This document shows positions 20,335 through 31,736 of a DNA stretch of 64,000 nt, piece by piece. The DNA comes from Monodelphis domestica (lineage: Eukaryota > Chordata > Mammalia > Didelphimorphia > Didelphidae). The position numbers were made by a program, and so were the translations under genes. Position 1 is the stretch's first letter, and each line of letters begins with the position of its first letter. The DNA lies in contig NC_077227.1 in assembly GCF_027887165.1 (NCBI RefSeq), positions 72,227,271 through 72,291,270 of the forward strand. Direction: 5' to 3'. The notes under the pieces were generated by a model that did not search any database, was not told the DNA's origin, and saw only the letters and a list, made by a program, of their open reading frames with translations.

Positions 20335-23300
20335 TTACGTTCGATGATACCACAGTGTGTTTGTCTCTGTGTACAATGTTCTCCTGGTTCTGCTCCTCTC
20401 GCTCTGCATCACTTCCTGGAGGTTGTTCCAGTTCACATGGAAATCCTCCACTTTATTATTCCTTTGAGCACAATAGTATTCCATCACCAACATATACCAC
20501 AATTTGTTCAGCCATTCCCCGATTGATGGGCATCCCCTCATTTTCCAATTTTTGGCCACCACAAAGAGCGCAGCTATGAATATTTTTGTACAAGTCTTTT
20601 TGTCCATTATCTCTTTGGGGTACAAACCCAGCAGTGCTATGGCTGGATCAAAGGGTAGACATTCTTTTATCGCCCTTTGTGCATAGTTCCAAATTGCCCT
20701 CCAGAATGGCTGGATCAGTTCACAACTCCACCAGCAATGAATTAATGTCCCTACTTTGCCACATCCCCTCCAGCATTCATTACTTTCCATAACTGTCATG
20801 TTAGCCAATCTGCTAGGTGTGAGGTGATACCTCAGAGTTGTTTTGATTTGCATCTCTCTGATTATAAGAGATGTGGAGCACTTCTTCATGTGCTTATTAA
20901 TAGTTTTGATTTCTTTATCTGAAAACTGTCTATCCATGTCCCTTGCCCATTTATCAATTGGGGAATGGCTTGATTTTTTGTACAACTGATTTAGCTCTTT
21001 ATAAATTTGAGTAATTAAACCTTTGTCAGAGGTTTTTATGAAGATTTTTTCCCAACTTGTTGTTTTCCTTCTGATTTTAGTTACATTGCTTTTGTTTGTA
21101 CAAAAGCCTTTTAATTTGATGTAGTCGAAATTATTTATTTTACATTTTGTGATTCTCTCTATGTCTTGCTTGGTTTTAAAGTCTTTCCCTTCCCAAAGGT
21201 CTGACATATATACTATTCTGTGTTTACCCAATTTACTTATGGTTTCCTTCTTTATGTTTAAGTCTTTCACCCATTTTGAATTTATCTTGGTGTAGGGTGT
21301 GAGGTGTTGATCAATTCCTATTCTCTCCCACACTGTCTTCCAATTTTCCCAGCAGTTCTTATCAAATAGTGAATTTTTGTCCCAAGACCTGGGATCTTTG
21401 GGTTTATCGTATACTATCTGGCTGAGGTCGCTTTCCCCCAGTCTATTCCACTGATCCTCCTTTCTGTCTCTTAGCCAGTACCAAATTGTTTTGATGACTG
21501 CTGCTTTGTAATATAGTTTGAGGTCTGGGACTGCTAGGCCCCCCTCATTAGTGTTTTTTTTTCATTATTTCCCTGGATATCCTTGATCTTTTGTTATTCC
21601 AAATGAACTTTGTTATGCTTTTTTCCAAATCAGTAAAGAAATTTTTTGGGAGTTCCATGGGTATGGCACTAAATAGATAAATAAGTTTGGGCAGGATAGT
21701 CATTTTTATTATGTTGGCTCGTCCTACCCATGAGCAGTTAATGTTTTTCCAATTGCTCAAGTCTAGTTTTAGTTGTGTGGCGAGTGTTTTGTAGTTGTGT
21801 TCATATAGTTCCTGTGTTTGTCTTGGGAGGTAGATTCCTAGGTATTTTATTTTGTCTAAGGTGATTTTGAATGGGATTTCTCTTTCTAGTTCTTGCTGCT
21901 GAGCTGTGTTGGAGATATATAGAAAAGCTGATGACTAATGTGGGTTTATTTTGTATCCTGCAACTTTGCTAAAGTTGTTGATTATTTCAATTAGCTTTTT
22001 GGTTGAATCTCTAGGATTCTTTAAGTAGACCATCATGTCATCTGCAAAAAGTGATAACTTGGTCTCCTCCTTGCCTATTTTGATGCCTTCAATTTCTTTT
22101 TCTTCTCTAATTGCTACTGCTAGTGTTTCTAGTACGATGTCAAATAATAGAGGTGATAATGGGCATCCTTGTTTCACTCCTGATCTTATTGGGAATGCAT
22201 CTAGTTTATCCCCATTGCAAATGATATTAGCTGATGGTTTTAGATATATACTGTTTATTATTTTTAGGAATGACCCTTCTATTCCTATGCTTTCTAGTGT
22301 TTTTAATAGGAATGGGTGTTGTATTTTATCAAAGGCTTTTTCTGCATCTATTGAGATAATCATGTGGTTCTTGTTGGTTTGCTTGTTAATGTGGTCAATT
22401 ATGTGGATGGTTTTCCTAATATTGAACCAGCCCTGCATCCCTGGTATAAATCCTACTTGATCATGGTGGATGACCCTTCTGATCACTTGCTGAAGTCTTT
22501 TTGCTAGTATCCTATTTAAGATTTTTGCATCTATATTCATTAGGGAGATTGGTCTATAGTTTTCTTTCTCTGTTTTTGACCTGCCTGGTTTTGGAATCAG
22601 TACCATGTTTGTGTCATAAAAGGAGTTTGGTAGAACTCCCTCTTTGCTTATTATGTCAAATAGTTTGTATAGTATTGGGATTAACTGTTCTCTGAATGTT
22701 TGATAGAATTCACTGGTGAATCCATCAGGCCCTGGGGATTTTTTCTTAGGAAGTTCTTTGATGGCTTGGTGGATTTCATTTTCTGATATGGGATTATTTA
22801 AGAATTCTATTTCCTCTTCTGTTAGTCTAGGCAGTTTGTATTTTTGTATATATTCATCCATATCACTTAAATTGGTATATTTATTGCCATATAATTGGGC
22901 AAAGTAATTTCTAATGATTGCCTTAATTTCCTCTTCCTCAGAGGTGATGTCCCCCTTTTCATCTTTGATGCTGTTAATTTGCTTTTCTTCCTTCCTTTTT
23001 TTAATTAGATTGACCAGTACTTTGTCTATTTTGTTTGTTTTTTCAAAGTACCAGCTTCTTGTCTTATTTATTAAATCAATAGTTCTATCACTTTCAATTT
23101 TATTAATTTCTCCCTTAATTTTTAGGATTTCTAGTTTGGTTTTCTGCTGGGGGTTTTTAATTTGGTCACTTTCGAGTTTTTTTATTTGCATTTCCAATTG
23201 ATTGATCTCTGTTCTCCCTAGTTTGTTAATATATGCACTCAGGGATATGAATTTACCTCTGATTACTGCTTTGGCTGCATCCCAAAAGGTTTGAAAGGAT

Positions 23301-24142
23301 GTCTCACCATTGTCATTTTCCTCAATGAAATTATTAATTGTTTCTATGATTTCTTCTCTAACTAAATGATTTTGGAGTATCATATTGTTTAGTTTCCAAT
23401 TAGTTTTTGATTTGGTTTTCCACGTACCATTACTGATCATTATTTTTATTGCCTTGTGGTCTGAAAAGGCTGCATTTATTATTTCTGCTTTTCTGCATTT
23501 GTGTGCCATGTTTCTGTGACCTAATGTATGGTCAATCTTTGTGAATGTGCCATGTGGTGCTGAGAAGAAGGTGTATTCCTTTTTATCCCTATTTATTTTT
23601 CTCCATATGTCTATTAATTCTAATTTTTCTAAGATTTCATTCACTTCTTTTACCTCTTTCTTATTTATTTTTTGATTTGATTTATCTAAATTTGATAATG
23701 GTTGGTTTAAGTCTCCCACTAATATGGTTTTACTGTCTATTTCTTCCTTCAATTCTCCTAGTTTCTTCATTAGAAATTTGGGTGCTATATTATTTGGTGC
23801 ATATATGTTGATTAGTGATATTTCCTCATTATCTAAAGTCCCTTTTAACAAAATATAATAACCTTCCCTATCCCTTTTGATCAGGTCTATTTTTGCTTTG
23901 GCTTTATCAGATATCATGATTGCCACTCCTGCCTTCTTTCTGTCACTTGAGGCCCAGAAGGTCTTACTCCATCCTTTAATTCTGACCTTGTGGGTGTCTA
24001 CCCGCCTCATGTGTGTTTCTTGGAGACAACATATGGTAGGGTTTTGGATTCTAATCCATTCTTCTATTTGTTTACGTTTTATGGGTGAGTTCATCCCATT
24101 CACGTTCAATGTTATGACTGTCACTTGTGGACTCCCTGGCAT
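20335..24142 (-). pseudogene. L1 ORF2 (endonuclease-reverse transcriptase), two lesions
   Basis: The first open block (24142-21938) covers the apurinic-type endonuclease (Asn13 in TLNVNG, Glu42 in [30 protein letters not shown]) and the reverse transcriptase ([50 protein letters not shown] with ADD at about 700-702). A TAG at 21935-21937 stops it; the same frame then continues to 21548. There a nine-base T run on the plus strand (21554-21562), one base longer than the frame allows, shifts the reading. The last block (21333-20335) ends the protein and contains the Cys-rich CWRGCGKVGTLIHCWWSC motif (C-x3-C-x7-H-x4-C). Without the two changes it would be about 1269 codons, normal for L1. The nonsense codon looks like an AAG-to-TAG change. 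Confidence 0.95.
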
Positions 24143-24858
24143 TTTGATATCCTTCCCTAATTCTAACCTTTCTTCTTCAGCTCTACCTTTTAGTCCAGTG
24201 ATTTACTTTAAATCAGTCCCCCTTGTATTTCCCTTTCTACCCCCCTCCCTTCTAATTCCCTCCCTTATTTTCCCCTGTAGTCTTTTTAAAAATTCCCCCC
24301 CCACCCTCTCCCTCCCTTGTACTGCTTCCCTCCCCACCAGTCTGTTTTTTACCCTTCTACTCCTCTATAGGGCGCAAATCTATTCTCTTCCCCAATGGAT
24401 TGGATTGTTCTTCCCTCTTTGGGTCAGTTTCAAAGTATGTAAGAGTTGAATATTTCCTATCTCCGACCTCTTTACCCTTCCAGTGTATCGATGTTCTCCC
24501 CCCTCCCACCATGAGCTTCTTTGTGACATATAAATTTATCCCCATTTGTTTCTTTTCCCATTTCTTTTAGTCATAACCTCTTTTCTTTTTTAGCTTTAGT
24601 CATGTATATATATATATATACATACACATGTATATGTATTTATGCATGCATATCTCTATATACCTATTTATGTCTTGTCCTTTCATCCTATACAGTTTGT
24701 CCCTTCCCTCTGAGTGTAGTTCTTCTAGCTGCTTAGGTGATAGCAACAGTTTTTAAGAGTTGCCAATGACCTCTTTTCTTATAGGGATACATATCATTTT
24801 AACTTATTGAGTCTCTTAAAAAAAACCTTTGTTGTTGTTGTTGTTTTTCCCCTCTTTT
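24143..24858 (-). other. L1 inter-ORF spacer
   Basis: About 716 bp separate ORF1 from ORF2, far longer than the 60-odd bases in human L1. It contains pyrimidine-rich stretches on the plus strand (24230-24350), a TA/ACATGTATATG microsatellite (24600-24640) and GTTGTTGTTGTTG (24829-24843). The same spacer is recognisable in the older copy at 14060-14510, so its length is a feature of this L1 lineage. Confidence 0.85.
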
Positions 24859-25983
24859 TTAATTACCTTTTGATGATTCTCTTGAATTCTGTGGTTGGAC
24901 TTCAAATTTTCTGTTCAGGTCTGGTCTTTTATTTATGAATGCTTGGAATTCCTCTGTTGTGTTAAATGACCATACTTTCCCCTGTAAGAATACAGTCAGT
25001 TTTGATGGGTATTTTATTCTTGGCTGTAGGCCTAGTTCCCTTGCTTTCCGGAATATCATATTCCATGCCTTTCGGTCCTTCAGTGTGGATGCAGAAAGAT
25101 CCTGTGTTATCCTCACCATGTTTCCATGGTATCTGAATGGTTTCTTTTTGGCAGCTTGTAATACCTGTTCTTTTATCTGATTGTTTTTGAATTTGGCTAT
25201 AACATTTCTTGGTGTTGTCAGTTGGGGATTAAAAACAGGGGGTGATCTGTGGATTCTTTCAATCTCCACTTTCCCCTCTTGTTCTAGGATTTCGGGACAG
25301 TTTTCCTGGATAATTTCCTCTAGTATTATGTCCAGGCTTTTTCTTTTGTCGTGGTCTTCTGGTAGTCCAATTATTCTTAAATTGTCTCTTCTTGAACGAT
25401 TTTCTAAATCGTCTGTTTTGTGAATGAGATGCTTCACATTTTCCTCAATTTTTTCATTCTTTTTGTTTTGTCTTATAGTGTCCTGCTGCCTTGTGAGGTC
25501 ACTTGATTCTAGTTGTTTTACTCGGGTTCTTAAAGATTGGATTTCATCTTTGGCTTTTTGGTCGTCTTTTTCCTTCTGGTCTGAGTTTCTTTGAAGATTG
25601 TCTTTCATCCTCTTTATCTCGTCTTTCATCTCCTTTGCTTCATCTTTCATCTCCTTTGCCTCATTTTCCAGCTGGATGATTTTGGCTTTCAGGGAACTAT
25701 TTTCTTGTTTTAGTTCAAGTGCCTCTGTTTCCAGATGACTTATCTTAATTTTTAAGTTCTTTTCCCAATTGTCTTCAGCCTCTCTTAGCTGTGTTTTGAG
25801 TTCTTCCACAGCCTGTATCCAATTTGCTGGGATTTCTGGTTTATCGTTTGCTGATCTCTCCCCCTCTGTTCCATTTGGTGAGTAGTAGCTGTCTATTGTA
25901 GTTTCTTTCTTCTGTTTCTGTTGTTTGTTCAAATTCACCCCTTCTTTCCTCCCTGTATTTGTCTGTGCTCTTGTTCCTCTCAT
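24859..25983 (-). CDS. L1 ORF1p, intact (374 aa)
   Basis: This is the trimeric RNA-binding chaperone of the L1 ribonucleoprotein. A basic, Gln/Lys-rich N-terminus (NLNKQQKQKKE) is followed by a long heptad-rich coiled coil (about residues 55-170, including KEMKDEAKEMKDEIKRMKD, an internal duplication). An RRM-like domain follows (SRRDNLRIIGLPED, about 205-260, then ERIHRSPP) and a CTD (FRYHGNMVRITQDLSAS, ARELGLQPRIKY, QGKVWSF). It ends in a polar tail. Size and domain order are usual for mammalian L1. The frame is complete from ATG to stop. It could be translated if the element is transcribed, although its own ORF2 is broken. Confidence 0.95.
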   Translation of the reverse strand: MRGTRAQTNTGRKEGVNLNKQQKQKKETTIDSYYSPNGTEGERSANDKPEIPANWIQAVEELKTQLREAEDNWEKNLKIKISHLETEALELKQENSSLKAKIIQLENEAKEMKDEAKEMKDEIKRMKDNLQRNSDQKEKDDQKAKDEIQSLRTRVKQLESSDLTRQQDTIRQNKKNEKIEENVKHLIHKTDDLENRSRRDNLRIIGLPEDHDKRKSLDIILEEIIQENCPEILEQEGKVEIERIHRSPPVFNPQLTTPRNVIAKFKNNQIKEQVLQAAKKKPFRYHGNMVRITQDLSASTLKDRKAWNMIFRKARELGLQPRIKYPSKLTVFLQGKVWSFNTTEEFQAFINKRPDLNRKFEVQPQNSRESSKGN

Positions 25984-27630
25984 TTTTCTGTTTTTTAGGG
26001 ACTTCTATCAGTCTCCCCTCTTGGAGCTTTAACAGAGGATCTCTTGGTGTAATCTCTGAGGGAGGGTTGTTGGGGGTTTGAGCTTTCCTGTCCTCTGGAG
26101 GCTTTTGATTGGCTTAAAGTTCAGCAGTCAGTGAGGATGGATGGGGAGCCTGGGCTTCCCTGTGTTCTGGAGACTTTTGATGGGATTGAGTTCAGCTTAT
26201 TTGGGATGGGTTTATTCTGAGTTTTAAACTTCCTGGACGGCTGGAGCAGATATGGAGGATCTCTAAAGCTCTAGCCAGGCTGCCAGGTCTATGCTCCTTC
26301 TAGGCTGCCATCTTGACTTCGCCTCTAGGTTTCTGTTTTTTCAGAAGACCCAGCTCTCTAAGGGGGGAGGGGTTGTGGCTTGCCTGGACTCTGAGGGCTC
26401 CTGATGAGATTAGGTTCAGGTGGTGTGGGCCGAAAGATCCCAGAGCCAAAAAAGGGAAGGGAAAAAAAAAAGCAGCCACCTCCTCTTCCACAGCCTGTGT
26501 TGAGTGCCCAGAGACTGGCCGAGTTACTTTCAAGGAAAGCTCTTTGGAGCAACCCCTTTGCCAGCCCTGAGTTTTCTGTCCTTTCAGTAGCTCTGAGGGC
26601 TCCTGATGGGATTAGGTTCAGCTGGTTCTTTCAGAAGACCCTGCTCTCTAAGGGGGGAGGGGTCGTGGCTTGCCTAGACTCTAATGGCTCCTGATGGGAT
26701 TAGGTTCAGGTAGTGTGGGCCGAATGATCCCAGAGCCAAAAAAGAAGAAAGAGAAGAGCAGCAACCTCCTCTTCCACAGTCTGTGTTGAATGACCGGAAA
26801 CTGGCCCGGGTTACTTTCAAGGCAAGCTCCCCGGAGCACCCCCCTTGCCAGCCCTGAGTTCTCCGTCCTCTCAGCAGCTCTAAGGGCTCCTGATGGGATT
26901 AGGTTCAACTGGTTCTTTCAGAAGACCCTGCTCTCTAAGAGGGGAGGGGTAGTGGCTTGCCTGGACTCTGATGGCTCCTGATGGGATTAGGTTCAGGTAG
27001 TGTGGGCCAAATGATCCCGGAGCCAAAAAAAGGAAGAAAGAGAAAAGCAGCAACCTCCTCTTCCTCAGTCTGTGTTGAGTGCCCAGAAACTGGCCCGGGT
27101 TACTTTCAAGGTAGGCTCTTCGGAGCCACCCCTTTGCCAGCCCTGAGCCCTCTGTCCTTTCAGTAGCTCTGAGGGCTCCCGATGGGATTGGGCTCAGCTG
27201 GTGCCCCGAAGCTGGGACCTCCCCCGAGACCCAGAGGGAAGAACCCAGCCAGGAGGCCACAGGCTTCCCCCTTCTCTCTATGCTTCCCTGCCGTCTGTGT
27301 TGGGCGCTCCGGAGACTGGCTCAGGTTGCTTTCAAGGTGAGTCCTCAGAGCCCTGAGGTTCCCGCTGCTGCCTTGGGCTCAGCACTCTGGGTTGGGGGGG
27401 ATGGGTCCTGGGACCTTCTTTCTGTCTACCCCTTAGATCTGAGTGATCTAGGGTTCTGGCTTTTGGGGTGTGGTACCTTTTGATCCAGGTCCAGGAGGAG
27501 GTTTCCCCAGGTCTATCCTGTTGTTCAGCTTGAATTTCGGTGACCTAGGAGCACTTTGTTTGCGATCGGTAAGGAAGGGTTTCGGAGGTCTGAACTTTCG
27601 CTGCTTCTACACCGCCATCTTGACCGGAAG
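25984..27630 (-). promoter_or_regulatory. L1 5' region with monomers and two YY1-like start sites
   Basis: The element starts CTTCCGGTCAAGATGGCGG; CAAGATGGCGG (27612-27622, minus) fits the YY1 site that positions L1 transcription starts. A second start-like GAAGTCAAGATGGCAGCC lies at about 26303-26320. Between them are GC-rich tandem monomers of about 287 bp (separate entry). The region is much richer in GC and CpG than its surroundings, as expected for an internal promoter. Confidence 0.8.
26330..27190 (-). repeat. Tandem ~287-bp monomers in the L1 5' region
   Basis: The landmark TTCAGAAGACCC recurs at about 26339, 26629 and 26916, GTGTGGGCC at about 26424, 26716 and 27001, and GGGCTCCTGATG-GATTAGG at about 26396, 26597 and 26883 with a variant at 27173. 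This gives a period of 286-290 bp and nearly three units, the rightmost being diverged. Antisense short open frames here follow the same period. The layout resembles mouse L1 monomers but the sequence is unrelated to anything I can name. Confidence 0.88.
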
Positions 27631-28099
27631 TCCACTTTCTATATAGCATTTTAAAGCTTGTTTATGTAAAGAAAAAGATTTTTAAGGGATTGAAGAGTTT
27701 TCCTATAAATGTAGAAAAGCAAAGGATCACAAACTCCTTTTTACAACAATTTTTTTTCAAAATGCTCTAAGATCCCTTATGAAGAAGTCTGTGGATAAGT
27801 ATAGCCCTAGGAAATAAAGGCCAGCATTTGAAAAACAATAACTCATTCTGAGAAATGCAGCAGAAAAACTTTTCTATGAAGCTTTTGTTTGGTGAAAGAA
27901 CTGAAAGGTTTATAAGAGCAAGAGAAGAGCCCAATGGAGAGGTTTCCTGGGATCTCTTTTATTTAGACAGTTTTTACTGAGAAACAAAGGACAAAGCAGT
28001 TAGAGGTGACAAAAAGAAAAAAAAAGAACATCTACTAGAAAAAGAAAGTTACTTGACTCAAAATCAGAAATAAAGCCCTTTCTAATTGCTGGAAATTAT

Positions 28100-28372
28100 T
28101 GAATTTGAGGAACCAGTAGATAGAGTGTCAGTCCTGGAGCAAAGCTCATCTTCCTGAGTTCAAATCCAATCCCAGACACTTACTAACTTTGTGTTCCTGG
28201 GCAAAGCACTTAATTCTGATTGCCACTGTTTCCTCATCTGTAAAATGATCTGGGGAAGGAAATGGCATAGTACTACAATATCTTTGCTAAGAAAATCCCA
28301 AATGAGATCATGAAGAGTTGGAGGTGACCGAAAATGACCAAACAACTCAACAACACTGAATTTGAATAATTT
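28100..28372 (+). mobile_element. MAR1-type SINE
   Basis: It has GAGTTCAAATCCAATCCCAG as the box-B region, TTTCCTCATCTGTAAAATGATCTGGGGAAGG, AATATCTTTGCTAAGAAAAT and the final CAACTCAACAACA. Confidence 0.87.
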
Positions 28373-29759
28373 TACATATACAATTTTCCTTCCCTTTAAC
28401 TCTCACCTATTGTCAACTTATTGAAAATGCATCCCCAGATTCTTTCTCCTTGACACAGCCCCACACAAAGTTTTTAAAGTACTTCAAGAATTATGCTCCT
28501 AGAAATCAGGTATCCGTTTTTTTCCTTCTTATCACCAGTATTTAGGATAGTGATTTTCGAGCATTAAGTCCTTAATAAATATTAAATCCAATTGATTGCA
28601 ATCAATTTAATTTATCTTCACGTAACCTCAGTCCCAAAGCCCATTGGTATGGAATTCTCTCCTTATTGGCTGAGATTAATTTTCTCATCTACCTCAGTGG
28701 GCAAGAGGAAAGAATCCCATACCATTATGTTTTGGGAATTGGGTTATACTTTTCCTTGAGTCTTCATAAAATTAATGCTCCTCACAAATGGAGAACACTA
28801 GTATTTTTCCAGTCCAAGTTTCCCTGTTCAATTTGACATCATGAGTAAGTCTTTCTCTTTTTCTAACTTTTTAATGATTTAGTATTCATGAAATTGAGCG
28901 TTGATACAATTAATTTCTTTGCAGCTATTTACACTCAAATATAGGAAATTCACCCACATAAAATAGCATACCAATTTTTCAAGCACTTCCTGTATCTGTT
29001 TCAGGACACATTTTTTCAGTGATTCTTAGTCACATTTCTTCTTATAAGGTTGTGAGTAGCATGTTCTTTTGGTTCTGTGGGTTCTGCTTTCCTCTATCCA
29101 TAGAAATTAGAGTTGCTAACAGAAACTACTTGAGTATTAATATATACCTACACATGCGTAATTATGCATTTTTTCATATAACACCCACTTTCTTCATATG
29201 ACTCATAAATAAAACAAGGGGGAATTTCTCCATGTTATAGATAAAGAAACTGAGGCTCAATTGGTTAAATGACTTGTGTAATGTTAAATAGCTAATCAGT
29301 GGTTGAGCTAAAGGATAAACCGAGGTCCTCTGATACTAGGACTGCTTTCTTGCGGTGGCATCAAGATGCAATTAGTATCTTTATACATGACATGTAGAAA
29401 GGGTAAGTTATATTGGTTACAGACTGTTCACATAATATTTCTAAGAGTAGTACAGCTAGGTCCAAATGAGTATGAATAATGAATCCCCTAAAATGGTGGC
29501 ATCATTCAAATTCACCCCACATAATTCTGTTGGGCTTGAACCAGTTGAAATAATTTACATAATCATAACTATGAATAGTGTGAATGTGAAGAAATGTGAC
29601 CACTTTAGGGAATTCATTATTCAATCTAATCAGGACCAGCCTATAAAGAGTTGTTTCTTTTCAACAATACTTCTAACTGGGAGGGAGGGGGGAACTTCCC
29701 AAAGGTCTGCTCTGATATATTATCACAGTAAAGAGCTGACATTAAGTTCTTGATAATAA

Positions 29760-29905
29760 TACTGACAATAGCTAGCATTTATATGGTACTTCTGAGTTTC
29801 CAAAGCATTTTATATATGTTATTTCATTTTATCCTCATAGCAACCTAATGAAGAAGGAATTATTATTATCCCTATTTTACTGATAAGGAAACTAAGGGTG
29901 AGATC
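29760..29905 (+). mobile_element. MIR fragment
   Basis: It shows TAGCATTTATATGGTACTTC, ATCCTCATAGCAACCTAATG and TTACTGATAAGGAAACTAAG in MIR order. It is truncated by the larger repeat that follows. Confidence 0.75.
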
Positions 29906-29917
29906 ATGGGTAACTGC

Positions 29918-31025
29918 AACACACATATATTAAGCACCTACTATATACCAGGCACTGTGATAAGCAAAGGAGATACAGATAAAGGCAAGACAGCCCATGT
30001 CCTCATGGAGCTTACAACTTAATGGAAGGAGACAACACGTAAGCAATATATAAACAAACTACATACAGGATAAATTGAAAATAATCCAAAGGGAAAGGTC
30101 TGGAGTTAAAAGAGATTTGAAAAGCTTTCCTTTAGAATGTGGGCTTTTAGTTGGAACTGGAGGGAAGCAAAAAAGGACAAGAGGTAGAGATGAGTAAGGA
30201 GAGCATTTCAAGCATTGGAGACAATCAGTGGAAATGCCTTGAGGAGGGGCATGGCATATCTTGTTTGAGGAACAATGAGGACACACCAGTGTCACTAGAT
30301 CAAAGAGTATGAAGGATAAGTGTATAAGGTACAAGAAGAATGGAAATGTGGGTGGACAAAGGAGTTATGAATGGTGTTGAATACCAAATAGAGGATTTTA
30401 TATTTGATCATAGAGGTGATAAGGAGCTACTGAAGCTTATTGAATGGGGGTAGAGGGTCTCATGGTTATTACTATGCTTTAGGAAAATCACTTCAATGGT
30501 GAAATGGAAGATAGATGACCATGAGATTTTTGATAGGCAGATTAACCAGTAGGCTATTACCAAACTTCAGCCACAAGGTGAAGAGGACCTGTACAAGGTT
30601 GATGACAGTATCAGGGGATAGAAGGGGCCATATTGAGGAGTTGTTGCAATGGTGAAATCAACAGGTCTTAGCAAAAGATTGGATATGGGGTCAAGGGTAG
30701 AAACCTAAGGAGGCATCAAGGATGAAGCCTAGATTCAAACCCAGGTATCTAGGAGAATAATGTTGCCCCAACAATAATAGTGAAGTTTGGGGAAAGGAAG
30801 AAGTTGAGTAGGGGAAAATTATGAGTTCTATTCTCGACATGTTGAGTTTAAGATGCTAATGGACATACAGATCTAAATGTCTAAGAGGCAGCTGAAGATG
30901 CAAGATTAGAAGTTAGGGAAAAGGTTAGATAAATCGTTTTGAAAGTCATCAGAAATTATCACTGAATCCATGGAAGGTGATGGTATTGCCAAGTGAAATG
31001 ATATAGAAAGAGAAGAGGGTGAGTA
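29918..31025 (+). repeat. ~1-kb interspersed repeat of unassigned family, longest copy
   Basis: It starts in TATTAAGCACCTACTATATACC-AGGCACTGTG, passes through CTCATGGAGCTTACAACTTAATGG and GGATTTTATATTTGATCATAG, then AGTATCAGGGGATAGAAGGGG, and ends in a segment with TGGACATACAGATCTAAATG. Related copies in the same order and strand occur at about 32385, 36095, 37335, 38444, 38850, 42000, 49230 and 59588. No protein is recognisable. I do not know the family name. Confidence 0.8.
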
Positions 31026-31462
31026 TAGAATTCATTAGGTACTTTTTTTAAAGCAAGAGTTATGAAATTGAGATATTTGGTTCTCTAAAGCACCATATAT
31101 AATTCTCTTTGTGTTTTGCTGTGTGTATGAAAATGCTGAGGGTTGGGATTATTTTTTCATTTTTTGGTATTTAAGTTGAGAACAAAGTTTTTTTTAATTG
31201 TGTCTCATTTTACCATTCTACTCATTCATCAATATCTTATTCATAGTTTGGGAACTGGAAAAACTTTAGGAGGTTGTCTAGATCAAGTCCCTCATTTTAT
31301 ATATGAGAAAATTGAGGACTAAGAAAGTCATAACTTTCCCAAAATCACACAAGTATCAGTCAGGACTAAAATCTGGGTCCTTTTGACTTCCAGAGCTAGT
31401 ATACTATATACTTTACATTATCTCCCAAAGAATATGTATGTGTATTTCCATGAAGGCATATA

Positions 31463-31523
31463 CAGCCATCCCTCACTTTATCACTTACCAGTGCTTTGCT
31501 GTATCATGAGTTTTAAATATATG

Positions 31524-31586
<63 letters not shown>

Positions 31587-31736
31587 TGAATCATGGAGTT
31601 TTCATTATATCATGGGATTTTGTGAATGAATACTATACTGTATACAAAGGAAGTGCTCTATGCTGTTACTTTGAGAATTTTCATCTATCATGGGGGTCGT
31701 TGGAATATAAATCCTGAGATAGATGAGGGATCACTG
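31463..31736. mobile_element. Tigger/mariner-like MITE with TA duplication
   Basis: Its ends are inverted repeats: CAGCCATCCCTCACTTTATC at the left and, read from the other strand, CAGTGATCCCTCATCTATCT at the right, each next to TA. The interior also shows the palindromic pattern ATCATG-GAGTTTTCATTATATCATGGG. A TG/TA microsatellite (31521-31584) sits inside. There is no transposase, so it is a non-autonomous element. The ATCCCTC-type terminus is of the Tc1/mariner-Tigger kind. Confidence 0.75.
31516..31584 (+). repeat. (TA)n(TG)n(TA)n microsatellite inside the MITE
   Basis: ATATATATATATGTGTGTGT-style sequence is followed by about 14 TA units. Confidence 0.96.

Larger units (their letters stand above)
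19991..27630 (-). mobile_element. Near full-length LINE-1 (7.64 kb)
   Basis: An autonomous non-LTR retrotransposon on the minus strand: 5' region with monomers (27630-25984), ORF1 (25983-24859), spacer of about 0.7 kb, ORF2 (24142-20335, broken twice), 3' UTR of about 340 bp with a G-rich purine tract (about 20063-20082, G on the minus strand) and a short A-tail at 19991-19998. The target duplication appears as CACTTTCTA on both sides (about 19980-19988 and 27633-27641). It sits in the same orientation as the host gene. Little decay in ORF1 and only two lesions in ORF2 suggest a recent insertion. Confidence 0.95.

Noticed and set aside
22035..24449. Several plus-strand frames of 60-190 codons inside the long L1
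   Set aside because: They are antisense shadows of ORF2 and the spacer.
26300..27483. Many 60-126-codon frames on both strands in the L1 5' region
   Set aside because: They repeat with the 287-bp monomer period and reflect GC richness, not protein coding.
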